The notes under the pieces are model-generated. The model saw nothing but the letters and a program-made list of their open reading frames with translations, made no database searches and was not told the DNA's origin. Positions 36,603 to 49,650 of a stretch of 64,000 bases of DNA are shown here, piece by piece. A program made the position numbers and the translations under genes. The number at the start of each line of letters is the position of its first letter. The first letter of the stretch is position 1. Location of the stretch: positions 4,489,800 through 4,553,799 of the forward strand of contig JAQFVV010000018.1 of assembly GCA_028023455.1 (NCBI GenBank), read 5' to 3'. The stretch is from Epiperipatus broadwayi. Taxonomy: Eukaryota > Onychophora > Udeonychophora > Euonychophora > Peripatidae.

Positions 36603-39600
36603 AAAAATTAAAGACACAAACAATTTATTAAATAAATAATATAATTGTATTAATAACATAAATTATTGAAAGTTGGCTATTCACATGAGAATGTTGGTGT
36701 ATGATTTTAATGCTTTTTTTTATATAAAAAATTAATTGTTAAATGCTACTCAGGATAACTTACATGTCGTACTCATATGTAATTATTGGTATCATCACTG
36801 ATTTTTGTTTATTGTTTTATATCTTTAGTTAATGATTGTCTATGTGCACTTGGGTGTGTTCTTTGACTTTCAGAGGTTATTGATAAAGATTTGATAATGC
36901 TCTTCCTGTCAGTTTTATAAATCCTAACTTAATTAATTGCTTACTTCTATACTTCTGTTATTCCCTTTTGAATATTTAAAACTTTATAGCCCTAATGTCT
37001 CACTGTTTCACTTCTTTATGTTCTGAAATGTTAAAATAATATTTTAATACCTTACTGGTAGGAAAAATCGTTGATGACTTTGGCTGTCATGAATGGTGTT
37101 CTTTGTTTAAGTGTATAATGCTTTGTGATAGTATCACTGGGATATTTCTAAATGCATCTTGCCAATATTCTGCACTCATGAATGAATTTTATCAAAGATA
37201 GTTAATAATTAATTAAATCCAGAAGTGAGATTTGTGGCATTTTATTTTATTTTATATCTGAAAAATGAGAAACTAAACATTTAGCAACATTATAAAACTT
37301 ACAAAACTCAGCATTGTACATCTGATATATTAACATAACATAATAATCAAAAATTATATCTCTAGAAAATACTACTACATATGGTTCCCAAGAATTCTAT
37401 GTTTAGCGCACATATCTTCCAGTAAAACCAAAGACACGAATTTTGGTAACATACATGAATTTGCACAAACCCAGTGATAGTTCAAAATCAACTCATTCTT
37501 AAAATAATGTTTTGTTTTTAAAAAGCTGAGTCACTCTCTAATATTCTTTATTTGCATGAAATATATTCATATCTTTAAATATCTAAAAATCTCATCACAT
37601 CCTTTTCAAAATACTTTTTGCTGCAAAGACTCTTTTTATAATAATGTTTATAATGTCTGTTAAAATTAATCTAGAAAAACGAAATACATTTAATTCATGA
37701 TATCTTGATAATAAAACGATATAGTATTAAACTATAATTATAGCTATATGAATATATTTACTACTGCGTTAAACTGGTAAAAAGTAAAATATTTACAATT
37801 AATATTCTTGTTTTTTATATAAAAGAAAAAACTAAAGACTTTACAGTATTGTAAAAGTTTTTATTACCAAACAAAAAATTAACAATATTTTCCATAAAGC
37901 AAAAATTTTATCTTTTCTGAGAGTTGCGACCAGTACAAAATCTTCTATTGGATTTGTAAAAATTTTATTATACAATGATTATATGACTATATGTTTGAAA
38001 TTCGTGAAACAACACTATCATTATCTGCATTCATTCTAAATGTTTTAAATATTAATCCTCAAGGGTTTCCTGTTTTAAAATATTATAAAGGATATCGATG
38101 AAAAAAGAATATTAATGAAAAACAAAAATCAAATTAATCAGCCAATAGACTTGTAAATTATTAGGTAAAATAATTAACTGCTAACTCATATGATAGTTAG
38201 TCTACAATATAGTTTCTCTTTTCAGTCTTAATAAATAACTACTGAAATATTTATACTGCCCATATTTTGACAGGTGAGATCTATTCAAAACTTTAAGGCC
38301 CTAATAATAACAATACGTTAGTGAACCTACACATATGTGTGTTTGCATGCACGCGTGTTAAAAGGCAATGAAACAGATTATTGCTAAACCCAATATCTTT
38401 TCTACTGGGATAGCGAAATTAATACTTATCAATTTAAACAAATGTCATATTAAAGGTTTGCCTTTTTTATTATTATTGTTTTATCTTTTAGCTATGGGTA
38501 TTCGGTTCATAATAATTGAATAGCTAGCTAGACTGGCTAAGAATTATCAACTTCGGAAAAACTTATATTTATTTATTTTAAGATTAATCTGATTTGAAAG
38601 TTCAGGTTGTAGTTACGCAAACTACTACGCTGCTATGAAGTCTATATATAAGCGTTGAAATGTAACGAGAATTTCAGTTTTATGTATGTGTATGTGAATA
38701 AGTCTCATGTGAAATGAATACTTTTTCAAATAAAGTTTCCCAAAAGAAATATAATGTAGAAATTATTTTTCAGTGACTTCGATGTGGGTGTCTATTTTAT
38801 AAATAACTAATCTTTTAATTCTTTTAGAAAATTTGCTCAAATTTTTATAAGTAAAATAATAATAAGTAAACTTAATTGTAATATGCAAGATTAATCAAAT
38901 TTCTAATTAATATTTAGCTCAACCGCATATATATATATATTTGTTTTCTTTATTCGCGAAACAATCAGTTGTTGACATTTTTGTTCATCACATCTCAGAT
39001 TAGTTTGGATTCTCATTAAGTTAAGCTTTGCCTAAGGCTTTGTACAGATTGATACCTCTTAATCTTGTTTCAAATAAAATGAAGTAGAAAAGAAATCAAA
39101 GTGCCATGTACTAAAATGCTTAAATGATGACTTTTTTCTTCTTATTTGTTACATAAGAATTGTTGTTTTAGGAATTTCTGTTATAAACTTTAATTGAAGC
39201 TTTCCTATTGCTGCCAGTTTATAAATTAAATATTTCACATTTTAATGTGTACTTTAATGTATATCAGTAGATAATATTAAAATGTAAATTTATATTACTT
39301 TTTTTTATGTTTTCTTTTTAATAAGGTAAATTATTATCGATGATCAAATGATTTTTTTTTTGATAGCAATATTTCATTATCTAGTCATTTATCTTGCCTT
39401 TGAGCAGAGAATTCAGCATGCTTCTGTAAGTACATAAATTCAAAAAATATGCATTTTCTAATATAACATATGATTGTTAGAATCACATTATTTATGATTT
39501 CAATGTAATATTTATCAATTAATATGTGACTTTGTAATTCAATTTAGTTAAAATCACACCTGGTTATATATACTGAATTGGATGCTTTATCTACTTTAAA

Positions 39601-41000
39601 AGTTTCGTCATGAAATTAAAACTCACTTTTATATTTATAAAGATTTTAAAAGAAAACTATTTAAAAGTTTTGTATATATATTTATTTTTTATGTATTAAT
39701 AATATGTGCAATAACACACATACTCGTTTATATTTTAAAATTCTGTGATTTTACTCTTGAGTAGATTTTAGTTTAAAATAATTTTTTTTTGTATGCTTGT
39801 GTTTTTTTTTTTTCATTACAGTAATTAAAAGCAAGCAAAGTTTTAACATGTTTGAAAAGCAATTTATTTTAAAAAATTTTGTTTGCGATCAAGTTTTTTT
39901 TTATTTTTGATTGTAATCTATTTTAAAAGCTGATACTTATTTTCGCATTTATTTGTTTGTAATTAATTTTGATTAAGATAACAGCCCTGGACAGATGTTG
40001 TGTTTTTTTTAATTAAGATTAAATGGGAGATAGAGATTTATCCTGGTCAAAACTTTTAATTAAAGATTACATGGGAGATAGAAGTTCACATAAATAGCCC
40101 TGGATTTTTGACTGATTATTATTCTGCTGATTATTATTAATCTTCTTGTTATGATTCTGTTCCTTATTTGGAGTGATTCTAATTTTTATATTTGCTAATT
40201 GTTCAACACGGATTGCTGAGTTTGGATTTCTGTACACTGCTAATAATACTTTTTGTCATAATAGTGGCAGCCATCTAGTTGCCATGCTAAAAATATATGC
40301 CATGAAAAATCTTTACAATATGCAGTGCTAAATAACTCAAAGATGAATCTTGGAGCTTCATAATTGTGCCTTCAAGAACATGATCTAAAAAACCTAGTCC
40401 AAAACTGATACAAAGATTGCCTCCAGACTCCCAAACATATAAAAGTAAGTCAAAATCTTTATAAAAAAAATTGTATATAAACCTTAATATTGTGTATCTC
40501 ACTAGAATTACTCTACAGACTATCTAAAGCCTAAAAGATAATTGAACTTTTGTATGTTGAAACCAGGGCTTAAATCTTTAGGTAAATCTCTGTTAAAAGT
40601 TTCAGCTTAATATAAAAATAAACCTGTCTCTATAATAAGTTTTACCAATTCATTCAAATATATTTAGTTATTTTATTATATATTTTATTTATGGTATGTA
40701 TTGGAGTCTTAGTTTGAAGATTTCAAATTTTTAAATTTTATTTATCCGAGAGTGTATTGCAAATATCTATTTTATATGCTTAGTATTTTCTTCATTTATA
40801 TTACTAACCCTTGATAAACACTTGGGCAGATATTAATAATTTTTTAACTCACCTCTATTTTTTTATTATAATTAATTTAAATAAGCTTGGCTTGTATTTT
40901 CCTGCAAACTGAAAATCTTTTGGCTAGTGGTTTATTGAATATATTGTTCTGTTTTTTGTTGTCAGTGGAGATTTTGGTTTTCATATACTTCAGATTATAT
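36603..41000. other. Gene-free AT-rich DNA
   Basis: This is the longest stretch without a recognisable feature. It has AT-rich sequence with poly-T runs (near 39353 and 39806) and two similar blocks near 40010-40110 sharing GGGAGATAGA and CCCTGGA. The minus-strand frame at 40287-40502 has no domain. Confidence 0.5.
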
Positions 41001-41290
41001 TGTAATGGTCAAATCTATACATTTGTGCAACAAAATCCAGAGTTTTAGTAAATCATCCCATGGCTGATCAGCATAAGGTGGTGATGACCACGTGTCTGAT
41101 ATAGCCCCAGTTCCTTTAATATCACTCAAAGATTTACTACCTTACAGATGATGCATATGAGGCCACAGCAGTATTCTCTTTAATCGTGTTCCAGCAGTAG
41201 CACATCGGTAAAGCACAAGACTATGGGAAACTGACATTTTAACGAGTATAGCTATATAGATGGCATGTGACTTGGACATAATTATCAAAT
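41001..41290. other. Possible LTR end with a tRNA-like D-arm sequence
   Basis: TGTAATGGTC at 41001 follows TATAT and resembles the terminal motif TGTAATGG of the LTR-like block ending at 29371. About 200 bp inside, AGTAGCACATCGGTAAAGCAC (41205-41225) resembles a tRNA D-arm and Pol III A box. No matching far end was found, so neither an LTR nor a SINE can be established. Confidence 0.25.
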
Positions 41291-41454
41291 AAGGATGTGA
41301 TGCTTAATTAATAATTAACTAATCAATAATGATTTAACAATGAGCAACATTGAAACACTAAGCAGAAGTTAAATTTAAATGAATTTAATGCAAGCCAAAT
41401 ATTAAATAATAAAATTAATAAATGAAAATAATAATTACAATGTGATTATATGGA

Positions 41455-41671
41455 TTGTCTCACTCGCATGTGATTAATTTAGGGATACACTTTAACATTT
41501 AAGTTTTGGTTCACATGCAGGTAATGATTTAGGATATAATCATTTATGGTTTACTGAGTTACAGATAGTTTTGGTTTATATATATATATATATATATGAC
41601 ATTCTAAATCACTCACAGGTGACATTAATTTTCTAGTTATAGATCAGTTAATTTATTCTAATTGTCATATA
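41455..41671. repeat. Minisatellite-like array, left part
   Basis: Degenerate units centred on CACTCGCAGGTGATGATTT recur near 41465, 41512 and 41610, several with a following ATTTATGGTTTA and a (TA)n spacer. The same units resume at 43118 beyond the inserted transposon. Confidence 0.7.
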
Positions 41672-42485
41672 ACCTGGGTCTCATTTTATGTGGTAGATAG
41701 GTTCCTCAGAAAATGTGCACAAAAGAAATCGCACAAAAATAGACTTAACTTACCTTGAAAAATGGGGGATATGTACTGTAATTTTCCAAAAATCGCATAA
41801 AAGCAAAGCAACAACATAAAATTACTTTAAAATTCGCATAAAAAAAATTAGAAAATAAAATATGACTAATAAAAAATTTAAAATTTGAAAAAAATTGATA
41901 CAAGACAAACTTTTTTTACTTTTTTTATTAACTACAGTATTCAATTTTATTCAAAACAATATATTTTTATGCGTAATTTACATTTTTTTCATACATGTAT
42001 GGTATTTTAATTATTATCGCTATTTGAGACATCAGATTTGTCATGATGTGAGGTACTGTAGCTTCTCCTAAATGAAGTCAAGAGGAAATACAACTAAAAT
42101 GTTTTCCAATCATTATTGATTCTTCCCATTTTGCTAAACGATCTAAAACTGAAATTTTTGTTTTCAAAGAAATTCATTTTCTTGGGTATTTTTTTTCTCT
42201 CCATTAGAGTAAACTAAAAGTTTAAAATAAGAACTTGGACTTACGATACTAAAAAGACACTGACTCACCACTGTTTGGCAAAATTTAATTAAAACTAACA
42301 ATTAAAAATTAAATTCTTATTTTTGTCTTTAACTTTTTAATTTTCAATTCCGTTTAAAACTCAAATTTCATCATTTCACATCACCTCATTACATAATTTT
42401 TAAATTGTTAATTACAATTAAAAATCAGATTTTAATTGCCAAATTTAATTGTTCCCACTGCTGTTACTCACCTTTTAAAAATAAA

Positions 42486-42780
42486 CTTGCGGACACTAAA
42501 TGATTAATTGATTACATACTCGTTTTATAAAAAGCAAAAATTGAATGCGATTTAAAATGCAAAAACAACAACATACATCATATAGGCATCTATAATGTTT
42601 GAACAGATTTACATTATAATCTTGTAAAATTATTACTTGTGGACACTAAATAATTAATTAATTACGTACTCTTTTTATAAAAAGCAAAAATAAAACGTGA
42701 TTTAAAATGCAAAAACAACAACAAACATAGTATTTTTAATCTATAATGTTTGAACATATTTACATTATAGTCTTGTAAAA
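42486..42780. repeat. Tandem duplication, period about 150 bp
   Basis: Two consecutive copies begin CTTGCGGACACTAAATGATT and CTTGTGGACACTAAATAATT. Each contains TTTATAAAAAGCAAAAA, TTTAAAATGCAAAAACAACA and CTATAATGTTTGAACA. They lie wholly inside the copy-2 transposon. Confidence 0.88.
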
Positions 42781-42891
42781 TTTAATGTAGGTATATAAAA
42801 TGGGGAAATTCTGATTTTAAGTGAATTATGAACTTTTTTATTACATAAAATCTATTACAGTACTATTATAAAGTGCTGAAAATATTGAAAT

Positions 42892-43012
42892 TATTAGATG
42901 AAAGTCGAACTCCGATAATGTGCTATTACTTTAAATATGACATGAGTGTGCAAAATTTATAATATTTAAAGTAATATCACATTATCGAAGCTCAACTTCT
43001 GACCTAATAATT
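42892..43012. repeat. Nested palindrome, about 120 bp
   Basis: The arms are about 50 bp: ATTATTAGATGAAAG...CGATAATGTGCTATTAC on the left pairs with GTAATATCACATTATCG...CTAATAAT on the right. The centre holds an AT-rich loop of about 20 bp. It is absent from the 5.2-kb copy, so it is probably a separate MITE inserted into this transposon. Confidence 0.75.
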
Positions 43013-43117
43013 TTTATTGCATAAAAGAAAACCGCATACAAAGATATTAAGAAGTATCATGAATCACATAACTTCAAAATCACATTAAATAAGACCACAT
43101 AAAACGAGACCCGGGTG

Positions 43118-43320
43118 CATATGTATATCACTCCCAGGTGATGATTTTTGATATAAGCATTTATGGTTTATATATATATATATATATAGCATTTCCAATC
43201 ACTTGCAGGTGATTGTAGTTTTTGGGTTACAAATAATTTAATTTATTTTGCTTGCTATATATATATGTCTAACACTCGCAGGTGATGAAGATTTGTACAT
43301 TTTAAGTTACAGTTTTCATG
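43118..43320. repeat. Minisatellite-like array, right part
   Basis: Units CACTCCCAGGTGATGATTTT, CACTTGCAGGTGATTG and CACTCGCAGGTGATGAAG (43128, 43202, 43273) continue the array at 41455-41671, again with (TA)n spacers. Confidence 0.7.
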
Positions 43321-45778
43321 AGACCTTATTAAGTTATGGATTAGTTTAGTTTGCTCATGATAATCTATGCCTAGTTTATGCTATAATTATGGATCTAGAT
43401 TTGCTTTAGAGCTAGCAGAAGTGATCATTAACATTTATAAAGAATATTTTATTAAACACGAATACTTAATACATTCTCTATATAGCTTATATGCCTACAA
43501 AATTAGATTCAAATTCAGATCAAAGCTGAAAGATACAATTATCATGGTGGGATGAACTGGTGATTGGCAGTCAGACTTCATATACCAAGGTCTATAGAAA
43601 ATATACCATCTGAGTCCCTGAATCTTGAATGTGTGCTTTGTCACAGGATTTGTACCAAGTACTGATTCCCTTTTCACCATACCCTATGCTGTGAAATAAA
43701 AGACATTTTAGTCCAGGTGATCGAACAACTAATTAAACTGTCTGGAGTCTCATGCTCCAGTTCTAAGGATGCAGAATGGTGTGGCACTTACCTGACACCC
43801 ATCTAAAGAAGATAGTTGTCCGAACTAAGAGTAATGGGGTAGTTCTTACACATACATCTATTAAAAATACATACAGCAACAAGTATATATGCCAAAGCAT
43901 TTCTTAAGAACACATTTGCACCACTGACTACATCATTATATAATAAAATTGGATGCTAAACAAGTTTCCTTCCATGAAACTACTGTAGATCAATTCATTA
44001 TATAGCATCTATAATTATGCTATTAAGGAAAGCTTATGAATCTAATTTATAAAGTGATCTATATAGGCATTTATAATTCTAGGGAGGATTACAGAATATC
44101 ATGGATAATTACAATATAAAGTTATAGCTTTATGCTGTATTTTATCACCTCAGCTAAATATCAATTCAATATCACATTTAAAGCAAATCTATCTTAGAGT
44201 AGCTGTAAGCTTTTAATTATATCTTAAATAAGACATTTTATCCATTTCAAAATGGAGTTTACTTTGTGCATTAATAAATGCAAAATTACATATATACACA
44301 TGAGAATATCTAATCGCTTCTCACTAATGATTTAATTAAGAGTAAAACTCCATTTTGAACAAATATAGTATAAACAAATACATAATTGAAAATAATAAAA
44401 TTGGCATAGATTTAACTAAAAAGAAATATAAGTTTAAAGATAACATTTCACATAAGTGAAATCTGAAATTTGGCTGTATTTTAGCTTAGTTTAAAAAGGA
44501 CATTGAAATGAAATTAGCTGACATTTGATTGATTCAATTTAATATAGTAGATTTAAGTTATTTACGAGAATTATTAATAAAAGCAAATATTATCATTTAA
44601 GCTAAAATATGTAAAATAACCTAGAAACTTAATTATCATTTTAAAATAAATCATTTAGAATTATGCATAAAAGTTATGATAAATCATTTAAAATCAATCA
44701 ATTAAAGCAAGTTAAAACTAAATCAGTTTTAATAACTAAGAATTAGTTTTAATAACTAAGAATAAGATAAATAAATTGAAATCAAATCAATCAGAAATAA
44801 ATCAGCAAATCAATAAATAAATCAGTAATTAAATTAATAAATCAATAAGTAAATCAGGCAAGATTTGCAATTTTAGATAAAGAAAATAAAAATTACATTT
44901 AGCTGGTAAGTTAGAATAGTTTATTACTTTGGTCATAATTTATAGGTGTAGCTAGCTTTAGGAATTACAATTTTAGTTGAAAGTTAACTTTAAGTTGAGG
45001 TGGGTTTATTATCACAATCTTTTCTCTCCTGGCAAGTTAGCTTCATGTTGAGGGATTCCTTTTGGTAGTTTCAGCCTCTATTTCACCACTCTCCACATCT
45101 GGCAAACCATCCCAGGGTCCGAAAGTCAAGGAATTACCCTCTAGCCCATTATCATCAACATTGCTAATATAAAATATAATGGGGTGAATAATTAAAAATG
45201 AAATTCTAATCTGCCTTTCAAAGATGTCTGAAGCAACTTATACATCAGCTTACCCCCCCTCTCCCTATCATAGTAGTTTTAGATTTGTTTTTCTCATTAC
45301 CTCGCTGCGTTTTTAAGAAATTGTGGAATCCCACTGTGATTGATTTTTCTACAGGTGGGTTTTTTCTTCGGTCAACCATGTTTTTTCCTTCAGTTGCCCA
45401 GGATAATTTATTCATGCTTTTATTTTAAAATTTATTTTTACTCTTAATTTGTAACTAGGTTATAATACAGTGAGAAAGATTAAATTTTATGAAGTCATCT
45501 TTTTTAGAAAAACAAATCCAAAAATGAAAAACATTTTGTTATATATGTAACTCGATCATATAATTTAGCGATATATGCAGAAATATATAATAATTTCAAA
45601 TATTACTTTTAGAATAATTATTCTAAATAAAGAAATTTCTCATGTTTTAATTCTATTAACATTATTCCTTCCTACATATATGGAGTCTCTTGTTTACACA
45701 TACAAAGCATTTTCCATTTATTTACCACTAGAAATATATATATATATATATATATATATAAGCATATATATATCTAGT

Positions 45779-45816
<38 letters not shown>

Positions 45817-46623
45817 TTTATTGAAATTTATACATATACACATGTTTCTTTTACTATATGTTAAATATATGCACACATACATGACTAGTACATTTAGGTT
45901 TAAAATTAGCCTGATTTTAGTACAATATTAACATAATGTAATTATAATATATGAGGATTTGGTAATAGTTACATATATAGAAATACTACTATAGTATATA
46001 GTAGGTGAAACAGTAGGATAGACAGATCTGACTGTTTCAATATAATACCATAATCTTTTCTTTTCTTGTATCAAAGTCAGATGTTTGCAGACATATGACA
46101 TTCTTAGTTCTGGTGTTTCTTTTCCAGGCTAGGGAAAGCTCAACTTTGCTGTTTCATTGTATTCTGTACAAGATTGTTTTGTTTTGAAATATTTAAATAA
46201 GGAAACTGGAATTAGTTTATATAAAACAGTAGCAGAAAGACATTATAAATCCCTTTTTAATTTTTAGGTGAGATAATGAAATTATCTGCCAGGGTGTTTA
46301 ATGTTACAATACTCTTGTATTCTCTCTGATAAATTCTTTAGAGAAATCTATGTCAAACTTTTATACTTTTGTTTGCCCGAGACTTTTTTTTTAATTTAAT
46401 AAACTTTAAAATTATCTAGAATTATGTTAGCTAACATTTGTCTCTGTGTTCTTTTCTCAATTGTCTGAAAATGTTAAAGATCTTGTTGCATTCATCATCA
46501 TCATTAATTTTTGGATCACCATAAATTACATTTTCTAGGTAATAAGTGACCTAGTGGCACTCTCAGTGATCAAAAGAAATGAAGAAGTGACTGGTATGAT
46601 ATATATACTAAATATGTATATGG

Positions 46624-46628
<5 letters not shown>
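43321..46628. other. Gene-free DNA, partly less AT-rich
   Basis: No gene is recognised. The segments at about 43550-43830 and 44985-45140 are richer in GC and look like parts of old interspersed repeats, but no family or boundary could be assigned. An inverted repeat ATTTACCACTAG...CTAGTGGTAAAT encloses (TA)n at about 45720-45785. The frames at 43367-43680 and 45575-45931 are short or repeat-driven. Confidence 0.45.

Positions 46629-46660
<32 letters not shown>
46629..46660. repeat. (TA)n target microsatellite, left flank
   Basis: About 32 bp of (TA)n directly precedes the left LTR. The matching tract resumes at 56896 after the right LTR, so the element is inserted in one microsatellite. Confidence 0.95.
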
Positions 46661-46663
<3 letters not shown>

Positions 46664-47625
46664 GCCATTACAATTTAGTCACTAGCTAAATTTATAGTAA
46701 TGTGCATGTAGAAAAGGTAAACCAAAAATCATCATCACAATTTTATATAACCATAAAAGAAGCTGTAGGGCATCCAAGTTTAAACCCTACAAGGTCCAGT
46801 TCTAAAAGCTTTAAACAGAGAAAGAATGGGTCAACAATTACATGCTTTACTTGTTTGTGTGTTGATAGAAAGGTAATACACACATTTAAACTATTTAATA
46901 TTTAATTTTTCTTTAAAAAGCAAAGCTATAATGCATACATATAGGCAATGTATGTGTAAATTATTTAATTGTTTTATATTTCAAATATTAAACATTTTAA
47001 CTTTCTTTAAAACTAACTTATGCTTGATCAATTCTAATATTTTATTCTATACTTTTATTTTGCTTTTCTTTAATTATAATTGGGATTTAAAAGTTACAGA
47101 TTTAATTAAATAATTGGGTTATAATTACTAAGCTAGCAATTATATTATTTAAGGTTAGTTTATGAATGATTTGAAAGAATGAAGGATGTGTGTACATTAC
47201 ATACAAAAATTTTACATTTCCTAAATATTGAAAGAAAAGGAAGTATTAAATCTGTTAAATTATTTTTTTGTACAATTGTTTGTTAAAAGAGGAAATCTGT
47301 TTAATCAGATATCAATCTTTGTAGCAATTTTTTTTTGTAAATAATTGTTTTTCACTTTGGAAGCTTATAATGGGTTAGAACTATAATTTTGAAATTGTCT
47401 TATCAAGATCTAAAGAAGGAAGCTCAAAGATTTGAAGTGTTACCTGGATGTTAAAAAGAAAAAAAAAAGAAAGGAAAGGAAATAAGAATTGAGTCTATTT
47501 TTTTTTAAAACAAAAGTGTCTGGAAAAAGGATTAAACTTTTCAGTTGAAAAGTAATATAGTTGAAAATAAATTAGAGATCTAATTAAAACAAATTTGTCC
47601 AAAAATAGCAAGTGATGCTATCTCT

Positions 47626-47660
47626 GATTGGTTAAGGTAGCTAAAAATTGGATATAAAAA
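47626..47660 (+). promoter_or_regulatory. 5' LTR core promoter (inverted CCAAT and TATA box)
   Basis: CTGATTGG and AAATTGG (both inverted CCAAT cores) lie just upstream of GGATATAAAAAGC. Transcription would start near 47680-47690, making the U3 region about 1 kb and the R-U5 region about 2.2 kb. The promoter is exactly repeated in the 3' LTR at 54566-54600. Confidence 0.65.
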
Positions 47661-49624
47661 GCTGTCTTGAATTATTATTATTATTATTGTGATTGATTCA
47701 GATTATTAAACTATCAAATTTGAATGTTGAAAATATAAGAAATGGCAGGCTAGAAAAATTATATGTATGTTCCATCGATTCCGGACCATCTGGAGGAAGC
47801 TGCACATCACATAGGAAAGAAAAGATGTGTCTAAAATAATATTCTACACCTTTCAACTGACCAGATAAATAAGATGTTTTTAATAGAAGGAAGAAAGCAT
47901 TCACCTGCATTCAAAGAAGATGAATTAATCTACTGATAAATATTAATCATCAAGTCCAATTAATTGTTACAACAACTGATTTTAAACTCAAGAAAATTTA
48001 CAAATGGGAAAACAACTGCTGTATTTCATCCACATGCTTGACAGGAAGAGAAGAAAATTTAATATAATGATTTCCAAATTGTCCACTAAAGCAAATAACC
48101 TCAATAGAGTCATCATCATTAAATAGTTATACACCTCAAGAAAGAGATTGTTCCCACATAAAACAGAAATAGTAGCTGCAGAAATATAGACAAGTTTGAA
48201 CCCTTGGAAATTCGCCACAAACAAAAGATCAGTAATATGACTTTTTATATCTATTTTCTTTATGATATCAGTCTTAATAAACATTTTAGCAATAAAGTGA
48301 TATATTTTATTTAAAGAACTTTTAAAGACTATTCAGATCGATTAAAACAAGAATGTCTTACTAAAAATAACTTTGAGCTTCATAAATGATCTTGAATGTA
48401 TGAAAATGATTTGTTTATTAATTTTACAATATTAATGTGTAAAACAATTTTTTTTTATGGTATTATGATTTTAGTTTTAACTAATATATTATTATTAGTT
48501 TGGTTTTTTAATAATATTTTGTTATTATGGGATAAAACACGCACATACATAATAATATTTTTATATGTGTATAATTGGGAGTGAATGTGAAATAATGAGT
48601 AGTATTAGAATATTAGATTATTTTGTTTCAAGTTCAGTATAGATTTCAGCGCTTGGAAGGGAGGGGGAGAAAATAATTTAAAACTGTTTTCTAAAACTTG
48701 CTCTTTCAATTCTACTAACATTTTTTTTTACATTCTATTTACATGTTGGATTTTAAAGTATGTGTGCCAATGAGCAGATAATATTTTTTTTTAATACTTT
48801 TCTCATGGAGTGAAAATCAGGGTCAATGTGACGTCCAACTTAATACAAAATACATTTGAAGGGAAAGGGGGAAGAACTTAAAATTAATCTGAGGATTGTT
48901 ATATAATCAATTATTATTATTGTTATTCATGTCAATTTTCATATTATCTAGAAATTTTTATGTATATGTTAGAAATGTAGTAATAAATATTAGTTTGTTT
49001 TATTAAACGAGGCGTATATATTTCATTAAGTGTAGTCTTTGTTAAGTGTGATTATTCATCATCATCAATGGTTGAATATTAGTTATTTAAGATATAAGTA
49101 AATATGCTAAAATTAAGCAATAATTATGAATTTCTTTGTAAAAATTAGTTTTATGTTTAGGCTTAGTCCTAGAGCTGTAGTTGAAACCCTTGTCATTATC
49201 GTTATTATTATCATCATCATCATCATCATTATCAACGTTTTAATTAATGAGCTGTTTAACTGTTTAAAGGCCATAAATAAATATTGATTTTATAATATTT
49301 AGTGATCTCTTAGTATTATTATAACCACATCCCATCATCTATTTCATGCAAGGATGAGTGAATTGCCATCCTAAATTAGTTATATATATAATCTGAGCTA
49401 GTGAACTTATAAAAATATTGAAACACATTTGTTATGTTAAGATCTGAGAAATGATTTATGTTCAATGAACTCCACTTTGGTTTAAAGATGTTTTACTTTT
49501 ACCTAAATATTAGTGCTTATAGTGATATGGCTCAAAAAGCAAAATCTTCCATTTTATTATAAATAAAGTACCAAGAAGGGATTCAAACCCGGTACATGTA
49601 AAAGGTTATCAGATATAACCGTGT

Positions 49625-49650
49625 CTAGATTCAGATAATCTAGTGGCGCC
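49625..49650 (+). other. Hairpin plus GGCGCC module in the 5' LTR
   Basis: A perfect 7-bp stem with a 5-base loop (CTAGATT-CAGAT-AATCTAG) is followed by TGGCGCC. A similar stem with adjacent GGCGCC or GGTGCC appears, in the matching orientation, in the LTR-like blocks at 20962-20987, 27296-27324 and 15477-15507. It may be a structural element of the RNA 3' region or a protein-binding site. Confidence 0.6.

Larger units (their letters stand above)
41672..43117. mobile_element. pogo/Tigger-like non-autonomous DNA transposon, copy 2
   Basis: The left end ACCTGGGTCTCATTTTATGT and the right end (reverse complement CACCCGGGTCTCGTTTTATG) match the ends of the element at 5183-6226, in opposite orientation. 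Shared interior blocks include AGATAGGTTCC, CTTACCTTGAAAAA and GCATAAAAGCAAAGCAAC on one side and TTTTGAAGTTATGTGATTC on the other. It is about 400 bp longer than copy 1 because of an internal tandem duplication and a nested palindrome. It lies inside a minisatellite whose units continue on both sides, which confirms the boundaries. No transposase frame is left. Confidence 0.8.

Noticed and set aside
41205-41245. tRNA gene
   Set aside because: Only a D-arm-like piece is present; no complete cloverleaf or matching acceptor stem could be drawn.
45575-45931. 118-residue open frame
   Set aside because: Its centre is a (TA)n repeat translated as Ile-Tyr, and the rest has no recognisable domain.
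46702-46905. 67-residue frame near the LTR start, identical in both LTRs (also 53644-53847)
   Set aside because: Its conservation is explained by the near-identity of the LTRs. It has no domain, and it lies in U3 upstream of the promoter.
47698-48284. Minus-strand frames of 70 and 98 residues within the LTR
   Set aside because: Low-complexity hydrophobic frames. The 98-residue one is not kept intact in the 3' LTR, where a small deletion shifts the frame.
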